From Ottelia alismoides (lineage: Eukaryota; Streptophyta; Magnoliopsida; Alismatales; Hydrocharitaceae), in assembly GCA_037367405.1 (NCBI GenBank), contig JAZKJV010003259.1, positions 839,001-903,000 of the forward strand: a stretch of 64,000 nt of DNA, in the 5' to 3' direction. The first letter of the stretch is position 1. The number at the start of each line of letters is the position of its first letter. Below the pieces are notes generated by a model. That model searched no databases and had not been told where the DNA came from. It saw only the letters and a list, made by a program, of their open reading frames with translations. A program made the translations under genes and the position numbers. Of the stretch, positions 36,273 to 44,621 are shown piece after piece.

Positions 36273-37947
36273 ACAGAGGAGGGATGGAGTTCCGTTTGCC
36301 ATACACTACGCTAGCCGCACATTGGATTCCGCCCAGCGGAATTATACGGTCACAGAGAAGGAGATGCTAGCCGTAGTGTTTGCCCTAGATAAGTTCAGAT
36401 CGTATATCATTGGATCTAGAGTGACTTTGTTTACAGATCACACCGCCATCAGGTACCTCATGGCAAAGAAGGATGCCAAGGCCAGACTGACTAGATGGAT
36501 CCTTCTACTCCAGGAGTTCGACATTGAGATCAAGGATAATCCTGGAGTCAAGAATGTGGTGGCGGATCATCTCTCCCGATTAGAGCAGCCTGAGGATTCT
36601 GAGCAGATTGATCCCATTCGAGATATCTTCCCAGATGAGGCGATCCTTGCTATCGCCTCACTCCCGTGGTATGCCGATATTGTGAACTTTCTCGTTGCAG
36701 GGAAAGTCCCACAAGATTGGCCCAGGCAGAGGCTTGAGACCTTCCTTGCGAGGTCCAAGTCCTACCACTGGGAGGATCCCATCCTTTACCACGAAGGAGG
36801 GGATAGCGTCTGGCGTCGGTGTATTCCTCAGGAGGAACACCATAGCGTCCTCACTTACTGCCACAAGTTTGAGGCAGGAGGACATCATTCTGGGAGAAGA
36901 ACGACACAGAAAGTGCTCCAATCCGGCTTGTGGTGGCCTACCCTCTTCAAGGACTCTGATGAGTTCGTGAAGAGGTGTACTGACTGTCAGAGGATGGGCA
37001 CTTGTGGACAGCGTGATATGATGCCGATGCAGCCCATCCACTTCTGTGAGGTTTTTGACGCATGGGGCATCGATTTCATGGGTCCATTCCCTAAGAGTCA
37101 GGGATTTGAGTACATTCTGTTGGCCGTTGATTATGTTAGTCGTTGGGTGGAGGCTATTCCCACCCGAGCCGCGGATGCGAGGACAGTTTGCAGATTTTTG
37201 AGGAAGCATATCATCACGCGGTTCGGGGTTCCACGAGTTCTGATTTCTGATGGGGGGTCTCATTTCATCAACGACCAGGTAAAGGCCCTTGCTAGCGAGT
37301 TCGGCATAGACCATCGTGTTGCCACACCTTACCATCCACAGACGAATGGTCTAGCTGAGGTGTCGAATAGGGAGATCAAGACTATTCTGCAGAAAGTCGT
37401 CCGCCCTGACCGAAAGGATTGGTCACAGCTTTTGGACTCGGTCTTGTGGGCATATAGGACGTCTTTCAAGACATCTTTGGGCACATCTCCCTTTCGCCTC
37501 ATATATGGCAAGCCGTGCCACTTACCTGTTGAGCTGAGGCACAAGTCACTTTGGGCAGTTACAGATATTCTTATGGATCCAGATGGTATGGGAGACCAGA
37601 GGAGGGCAGAGTTAGCTGCCCTGGAGGAGCTTAGAGATGCACCTTTCTCAAGAAGCCTACATTATAAGGAGAAAGTCAAGGAGTGGCATGATTCTCATAT
37701 CAGCCACAAGCATTTTGAGATTGGACAGAGAGTATGGCTGTTTGATGCGAGGCTACGATTATTTCCAGGGAAGCTACAGAGCAAATGGAAGGGACCCTAC
37801 TTGGTCAGAAAGGTACACGACAATGGTAGCATTGATATATCCGAGTTGTCTTCTGATAGTACCTTTCGAGTGAACGGCCAGCGGCTCAAGCCATTTCTAG
37901 ATCATGAGACACGGGACGTTATTGTTGCCCCTATTCATTTTGCGTGA
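36208..37947 (+). pseudogene. RNase H and integrase of copy D (open frame, upstream part broken)
   Basis: A 579-codon frame is open from before RNase H to the normal pol end. RNase H shows [15 protein letters not shown] and [11 protein letters not shown]. Integrase shows the zinc-binding H-H-C-C ([10 protein letters not shown] to CTDCQ) and all three catalytic acids in [20 protein letters not shown] and AEVSNREIK, with the usual C-terminal [10 protein letters not shown]. The first RNase H residues (to about 36272) are out of frame, and the upstream frameshifts prevent a normal polyprotein. Confidence 0.88.
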
Positions 37948-38078
37948 GATGTGGTCTCTTGACTCACATCTTTTGCATCTCACGCCTGATTTTCACTATT
38001 CCTCCGCTTGTATAGATCCAGTTGTCCATATCATTCTATTCTTTAGTCCCACATCCCTTCCCTCATCTTATGATTATG

Positions 38079-38436
38079 CTATACTTAGGGTGTACTTTAC
38101 CCTAAGTATAGGGGGATGTAGGACCTGCGGGTATTCTTTTTATTCTTTCTGCTCCTGTTTTGCTGCCTATACTTAGGGATATTTTAGCCTAAGTATAGGG
38201 GGGGCAGATTCTGTATCTTCTTCACTCGGCTTTCCCTTCACGTACAGCTTGCTATACTTAGGATTAGTTAATCCTAAGTATAGGGGGAAACCACCGAGTT
38301 CCTCTCATTCTATTCATTTATTCGTTTCTGTACTTAGCCATTCCTTTTCACTTCCCTTTTACTAAGCACGAGTTATGTCTTCTTCATCGCTCTTGATCAC
38401 TCTGAGGACATCGTTCGAGCTAAGTATAGGGGGGGC
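38079..38436 (+). repeat. Polypurine-like hairpin array of copy D
   Basis: Three inverted repeats lie at 38079-38111, 38166-38199 and 38252-38283 with arms of 12-14 bp (CTATACTTAGG.../...CCTAAGTATAG), each followed by four or more G. A single copy, CTAAGTATAGGGGGGG-like, ends at 38436, where D stops. Confidence 0.85.
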
Positions 38437-38437
38437 C
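38436..38437. other. Rearrangement junction joining D interior to H's LTR
   Basis: To the left is plus-strand internal sequence of D ending in the polypurine-like G-run. In copy E the same G-run continues with TGTGTATATA. To the right is minus-strand LTR beginning CCACGTGG. D's remaining 3' part and 3' LTR, the rest of C and the end of H's LTR are all missing, as expected of one deletion across this point. Confidence 0.75.
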
Positions 38438-39574
38438 ACGTGGGAGATCTAACGGCCTCGGGTGCTGGTGGTTCCCTCTCTCTGCTCTAACGGTCCGGAT
38501 GAAGCTTCGAGATGATCAACGGTGTCTGCTCCGTGATGAATGGGCGGTGACGATTGAAACTGGAGCTCCGAGGGCTATCGGACGGTGATGGAGGACCCTT
38601 GAAGAACAGGTGGCCGGCGAGGTTCGCCGGCCTCGTGCGCATGCTGTGGGCCTCCTCAGCTGCCTCTAAAGATCGGAGAAGGTCGGCGATGACGTCCCGC
38701 AGCTGGTGGTGGCCTCCGATGGCCCAGCCGAGCCCTGGAGGGGCTCCGGCGAGGTCGACGGAGGGGAAGCTCCTGGACTGATGTTGGGAAGCCTCAGATG
38801 GCCTCCTCGTGACCTGCAAAATAACCCAGAAGCTTCGCGGGTCGAGGGCAAAGTGCCTCGACCCGATGAAGCGGCGTGAAGGTGAACTGTGGGTCGGGGC
38901 GAGCGAGCTCCGGCGAGCGGAGGATGGAGGAGCTCGAACCCCAGCTCCTGTGCGAGCTGGGTTGAACAAAGGGGTGGAGAAGGTGCTTCGAGGGATGGCG
39001 AAGGTGATAGTGTGTCCCGATGACCGAGAAGATACGCGATATGGTCGGAATCAAAGGAACGCAGCGGAACTACGATTTGGGGGAAACTAAAAATTAAACG
39101 AAATGGGAAGGCTAGAAGGATACCTGGGCGGTGTGGTAGACTGTGCTGGAGCTTAGGTAGCTCCTGGTCGTGGCCTCGAAGGACGTCAAGGCCTGAGGCT
39201 CGAGCTTCTGCACGGGGCGGAGCACGGCGGCGCAACGTCGCCGGATCAGTGGTCCGGCCACCTCCTCCTCACTGCTACAAGGGCAATCACGAGCTGTCAC
39301 CTCAGGGATCGCTATGGAGGTCACGGGAGTGAGAGTGGAGAGCCAAAGATGGGAATAAAATGCGGCGGAGCTCAGGTTATATACTGCTAGGGGTCCGGGA
39401 AGATGACGATCGGGCGAGCTCAGGAGCGCGCGGATCCCGAGGGAGCGGCTCCGGCGAGGATGCCGGATGCGAGAGGAGTGATCCGGACCCGGGGTTTGGT
39501 GGGTTGGCGATCGGGTCATCCGTGAAAAAAGGGGAGAAAACAGGTCGGGCACAGGAGACCCGGCTCTAGTGGTC
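38437..39574 (-). repeat. Distal fragment of copy H's 3' LTR
   Basis: This is the reverse complement of the LTR part corresponding to about 40560-41705 in E's 5' LTR. It carries the TATATAA box (near 39373-39380), the CGGGTCGAGG hairpin (near 38840-38867) and the GGCCGGCGA hairpin (near 38611-38632). Its last five bases (39570-39574, TGGTC) are the target duplication of element E. It continues at 56841 on the other side of E. Confidence 0.88.
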
Positions 39575-40540
39575 TGATGAATACCCATTCATCACTCTTT
39601 ATTCTTATATTTTAGCTACAAAAACCTTTGCAAATACATGTAGATATGTGTAAATACAAATAATTACCAAAAGCATGCATTGTGTAAAAACTTATAATTA
39701 GCATGTTTTTGTGCAAAAATAAAAGAATAAAGATCAAAAAGAAAAAGAGGGAAATATTTAGAATAAATATTGAGCAACCTAACCCAAGGGAGGGCTCAGC
39801 ATGGGCCTGACCGCATAAAAGCCAAAGTAGAGGGAGATAGGGGCTCATGTGTATAGATTTTTTGTAAATAAATAAAACTGTATTTTCCTCACCCAAAAAT
39901 ATGCTTGTACATATTTTGTATGTATTTAGAAATTCTTAAAAACAAAATAAAAATTTAAAAATCAAAAATACAAAAATATCCCTCCACCATGTGCATAGAC
40001 CATCATCCTTTATTTATTTAACCCTATAAATAAATGTATTTATTTTCAAAACTTTTTGTGAATATTCTATGGTATATTTTGTAAATAAAATAAATAAAAA
40101 GAAACACAACAAAAATCAAATAAAAATAACAAAAATTAAAATTACAAAAACATATTGTACATATGCCATGTACATAGTTGCATATATCTATTTATTTCAC
40201 CTATGTGTATAAATAATAAAAATAAAATAAAAATATCCTTTTATTCCTCATTTTATTCTATAAATAAATAAAATATAAAATAGGAATAAAATTGTACAAA
40301 ATAACTAATTAAAAATCAAAATCAAAACCCATATATAGTATATATACCCATATATAGCTATATAGTATAAATACCTTATTTATATTTCCAAAAATTAATT
40401 AAAAATCACCAAAAATAGAGAAAAATAAAATAAAAAATATTTTATGTTTTTACGTTTTTGCTAATTCCATCATTTTCTAGCCTAAAATAAAGAAACAAAA
40501 ATAAAAATACGTGGCTTCTCCTGATTGGTCCACGGGGGAT

Positions 40541-40766
40541 GTTGACCCCCGGTCAACTCCCCCCGCGGACCTTCCTCTTTCGCGGATCGGGCTGTCGACC
40601 CGAGTTCTCTTATTTTTCCCAGCCTGATCCGCCTGCCATTCGCGCAAACCCCGGGTCCTAATCCTTCTGCGTGCATCCGAGATCATCGCCCGGAGGTTTG
40701 CATGGGGATCCGCGCTCCGAGCTTCACGCCCGACTCCCTTCTAGCCGGACCCCTAGTGATATATAA
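40541..40766 (+). promoter_or_regulatory. Promoter of copy E 5' LTR
   Basis: GTTGACC and GGTCAAC (40541-40557) face each other across three C, giving two W-box cores. TATATAA follows at 40760-40766. Transcription would start roughly 30 bases further on and give an RNA whose leader holds the GC-rich hairpins. The 3' LTR repeats this at 54150-54166 and 54369-54375. Confidence 0.55.
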
Positions 40767-41181
40767 CCTGAGCTCCGCCGCACTCCATTTCCATCTTTGG
40801 CTCTCCACTCTCACTCCCGTGACCTCCATAGCGATCCCTGAGGTGACAGCTCGCGATTGCCCTTGTAGCAGTGAGGAGGAGGTGGCCGGACCACTGATCC
40901 GGCGACGTTGCGCCGCCGTGCTCCGCCCCGTGCAGGAGCTCGAGCCTCAGGCCTTGGCGACCTTCGAGGCAACGACCAGGAGCTGCCTAAGCTTCAGCAC
41001 AGCCTTCCACTCCACCCAGGTAGCATTCTAGCTCGCCTATTTAGCTTAATTTCTTGTTTCCCCCAAATTGTAGTTCCGTCGAGTTCCTTTGATTCCGACC
41101 ATATCGCGTATCTTCTCGATCATCGGAACGCACAGTCACCTTCGCCTTTCCTCCACGCACCTTCTCCGCCCCTTCGTTCAA

Positions 41182-41529
41182 CCCAGCTCGCACAGGAGCT
41201 GGGGTTCGAGCTCCACCGTCCTCCGCTCGCCGGAGCTCGCTCGCCCCGACCCACAGCTCATCTTCACCCCACCTAACCGGGTCGAGGCACTTTGCCCTCG
41301 ACCCGCGAAGCTCTTGAGCTACTTTGCAGGTCAAGAGGAGGCCAGCTGAGGCCTCCCAACATCCGTCCAGGAGCTTCCCTCCGTCGACCTCGCCGGAGCC
41401 CCTCCAGGGCTCGGCTGGGCCATCGGAGGCCACCACCAGCTGCGGGACGTCATCGCCGACCTTCTCCGATCTTCAGAGGCAGCTGAAAAGGCCACCGCTC
41501 GCGCACGAGGCCGGCGAACCTCGCCGGCC
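41182..41529 (+). other. Three conserved GC-rich hairpins in the LTR leader of E
   Basis: The stems are CCCAGCTC/GAGCTGGG (41182-41203), CGGGTCGAGG/CCTCGACCCG (41278-41305) and GGCCGGCGA/TCGCCGGCC (41509-41529). The last two recur in LTR copies A, B, D and H with intact or nearly intact stems and some loop changes; the first is degraded in A. They lie downstream of the TATA box, so they would be folded in the RNA. Confidence 0.7.
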
Positions 41530-43228
41530 ACCTGTTCTTCGAGGGTCCTCCACCACCGTCCGATCGCTCTCCGCTCCAGTTTTCATCGTGACCGTCCATC
41601 TATCGAGGAGCAGCCACCGCTTGATCACCTCAAGGGTTGATCTGGACCGTTAGAGCAGAGAGAGGGAACCACCAGAATCCGAGGCCGTTCGATCGCCCAC
41701 GTGTCCTCCTCTGCGCCGTCGATCAGGCTCACGTGCGGACGAAGAGAAGCGCCAGCCATCCGAGACCGTCAGATCAGCTACGTGGCGCTCATCCAGCCGT
41801 CGACGTAATAAAGGGGTAAATTACCTTAGGCCCCCTCTTAGTTTCTGTTTTACGTGTCAGTCCTGTAAATATTTTAGGAGTTTTATTTACGTAGGGTTAG
41901 TTGCACATTGGACCTCGTGCTCGTTAGTATTTGCACTTATGCCCCTGTATGTGTGAGCCACGTGCTTCGTCACGTGTAGTTTTGGTTTAATTACAACTAT
42001 TATCCTATAGTTCTGGTTGCTTTATGATTGAATAGAAACTTTTTGGTAATTGCATATATGCCCCTGTGAACGTTTTATTTCCGCATGTGCGCCTTTTAGT
42101 GGGTTATTTGCACAACAGCCCCTGGACTTTTTGGTACGAGTTACCAAAAGGTCCTAGGACTTGTTTTTATTACCAAAAGGTCCCTGAGTGCCCCAGGCAC
42201 GCGCCACGCGCGTGACTTGCTGGGAAAATTGCACCTGGACCCCCAGATCTTCGGGTATTTGCACTTAAGTCCCTGTGCACAGTGCCCCCTTTTGGATTTT
42301 GAATAAAATATCAAATCACCTCCAAATTCGATGAAAATTTGACACATGGCTCCTGCCATGTTGTAGAATTTTTGAGAATTTTTTAGGACATTTTTGATTT
42401 TATTTGTTATTTTTGAAAATTCAAAAACATCAATTTCTGGCATTGTTTAGAATTAAAAATCCCAAAAAAATATGAAAACACCCCCAAAAATTCTATAAAA
42501 ATTAGGTACTGTTTCTTGTGCGTTGTTTGATTTTCCAGCCAATTTTGGTTATTTTTCATTGAGTAAAAACCCTAAAAATCTAAAAACACCTAAAAACTCA
42601 TAAAAATTATAATAAATAATTTAAAAACCCAAAAACAATAATTTTGGTGCTCAAATTTTCCTTGTTTTCTCCAGTATACAGGAAAATTACCTCCAGGTCC
42701 CCCTGAGATCCTTAAATATTTTATTTTTGGATTTTGGACCCGGCTGGACAGTACCTTGTCTTTTTCGTACTGTTTGATTTTTAGAAATTAAAATAAATAT
42801 CAGAAAAATCCCAAAAATTCACCAAAAACATAAAAAAATATAAAACACACAAAAATATTTTTGTCTGAATTTTTGCTTGCTTTTTAATGCATTAAATAAT
42901 TTGTTGAAAGTGTGCTTGTTTTTGTGTTTCCTTATTTTCTTTACATATTAAAAATCCAAAAAAAAATTAAAAACAATTAAAAACCACTAAAATGTTTTCC
43001 CTTTTTCTTTGACTACTTCGTAGGCTTTTTAGCCAATCCGTGCTCCTTGTGTTCGACCCTGAGTGCTATACCAGGTTAATATCATAGCAGGACCGCTTCT
43101 GTGTGTTTGATTGATTTTGCGTATTTCGAGTGGTTCATTTTTCTTGATTGACTTAGTCTGAGTGATTGAGGTCGCAACGACCTAATTTCTGTACCTTTTA
43201 CCTCTGTCATTCGGACGGGTTATCAGAA

Positions 43229-43246
43229 TGGCGCCGTTGCCGGGGA
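43229..43246 (+). other. Primer-binding site of copy E (tRNA-Asp)
   Basis: TGGCGCCGTTGCCGGGGA starts three bases after the 5' LTR. Its complement matches the last 18 bases (with CCA) of plant tRNA-Asp(GUC), the known Athila primer. This is where minus-strand DNA synthesis begins. Confidence 0.93.
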
Positions 43247-44621
43247 GCACGGCTTAGTAGTTGTTTTTAGCTTTTTCCGCAGCTTTTGATTTTCGCGGCT
43301 TTGTATATAGATTTGTTGCATATATATATTTCTCTGATATTTCTGACAATAATTTTTGGACTGACCACTTTTCTCTCTGTTTCTTGCGAGGGCCCGAGGA
43401 GCGAGGGCGGCATTCCTAGGAGCGCCGGTGCACCCGAGCGAAGCGGAGGCGGCTCGTTTCTTCATCGAGCCGCAGGAGAGAGCGAGAGAGAGAGTTGAGT
43501 GGGTGAGGATAGCTTAGGACTTTATTTCATTTATTATTATTGTAATAATACAGGGACTTGAACTCTTGGACTGCTTGGACACTTCTACCGTAGCGGGTCT
43601 GTTTCGCCGAGCACCGGTGTGCTCGGGGGACCCTTTAGGACCTTAGCGGTTTTTCGCGGTTTTCTCGCGGCTTTCTTTTGCTTTCTTACTGCCTTTCCGG
43701 TGTTTACGCGGTTTTTGCTCGAGCCCCTAGACTTAGGAATTTCTGGTGCTTGTGACGTAATTAGTAGGATCCACATACCTAATTGCTTATCTGTTCCCAT
43801 AGAACGTAATTGGACCTACCAATAATAAATAATAAAAATAACTTAGTCACTTTCCTGAGAGCCTACGCGCCGCGAGCCTGCCCCGTCAAGCGCTACTCCT
43901 GAACTCGACCTGTCGAGAAGAGGAGGGGTGGGTCTAGACCGGACTCTTTGGATCGAGGGCGAGTGACTGAGTTAGACGGTTCTGCGCTAGGAATTGCTCA
44001 TCTAGGACTCGGTTTTTCCTGCTTGCATCATTTAGGTAGTTTATTTCCTGTCTTTAAATTCTGCGCGGATCACTTGCATGTAGAGTGCTGGAGACAAGGT
44101 ACGCATTTCTATCTCAGCATGCATCATTGATTTCTCGCGCATCGGCTTTTTCGTCTTCTCCCCCCTGTTTTCGGACTTAATAATAAGGAGAACCGAAAAA
44201 TTCGTTAGGCCTTTTGTTTGCTTTGAAAAATATTAAAAAGAAAAACAATAAAATCGGGACTGCTAATCATACTTGATCTTAAAAACCGCTCACCCTAAAA
44301 ACTTTGTCTTGGGGAGAGCAACCCCCTCATTGTATTGTTTGGATGCGCGAGAGAGTGACCCGCACCCTAGGTAGAGCCTCCCGGTGTTAGACCCGACCGA
44401 TTACCGACTCTTCCGTGCGGGCCAGTCGGTTGGGATAGCATCGGATATCCGAACCGGTCACGTAAGCGCTCTGATATTTTGTGTGTTCACCAAAATAAAA
44501 TAGACAAGATAATTTGACCGAACTTTCACGGTCTTCAGCTCGCGTTGCGTTGGTGAACCGGGGGTTTGTTTTTTGATCATAGTTGATTCCATATCGCATC
44601 CGCACTACTCGCCAGATCAAG
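43247..44621 (+). other. Untranslated leader of copy E
   Basis: A leader of about 1.4 kb precedes gag. It includes the stem-loop CGAGCACCGGTGTGCTCG (43608-43625) with self-complementary ACCGGT near the loop, as in D. Small frames are not conserved between D and E, so coding is unlikely. Confidence 0.65.

Larger units (their letters stand above)
39575..43225 (+). repeat. 5' LTR of copy E
   Basis: It runs from TGATGAATACCC to CGGGTTATCA (3651 bp). The first 20 bases are a palindrome (8-bp arms, ACCC loop). Upstream signals are the TTGACC/GGTCAAC palindrome (40541-40557) and TATATAA (40760-40766). Downstream hairpins are at 41182-41203, 41278-41305 and 41509-41529. A pair of CACGTG boxes lies at 41959-41976, and the GTGTTCGACCC block with CCAGG hairpin near 43050-43075. 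Confidence 0.95.

Noticed and set aside
36658..37335. Antisense open frame across integrase of D, with similar ones in E (50086-50493) and H (60537-60956)
   Set aside because: It mirrors the conserved integrase codons. The recurrence follows from conservation of pol, not from a separate gene.
39612..39896. Hydrophobic antisense frame in the LTR, repeated at 19590-19823, 26112-26321 and 53218-53502
   Set aside because: It lies in conserved U3 DNA, is truncated differently in each copy and is absent from A. Chance openness is the simpler reading.
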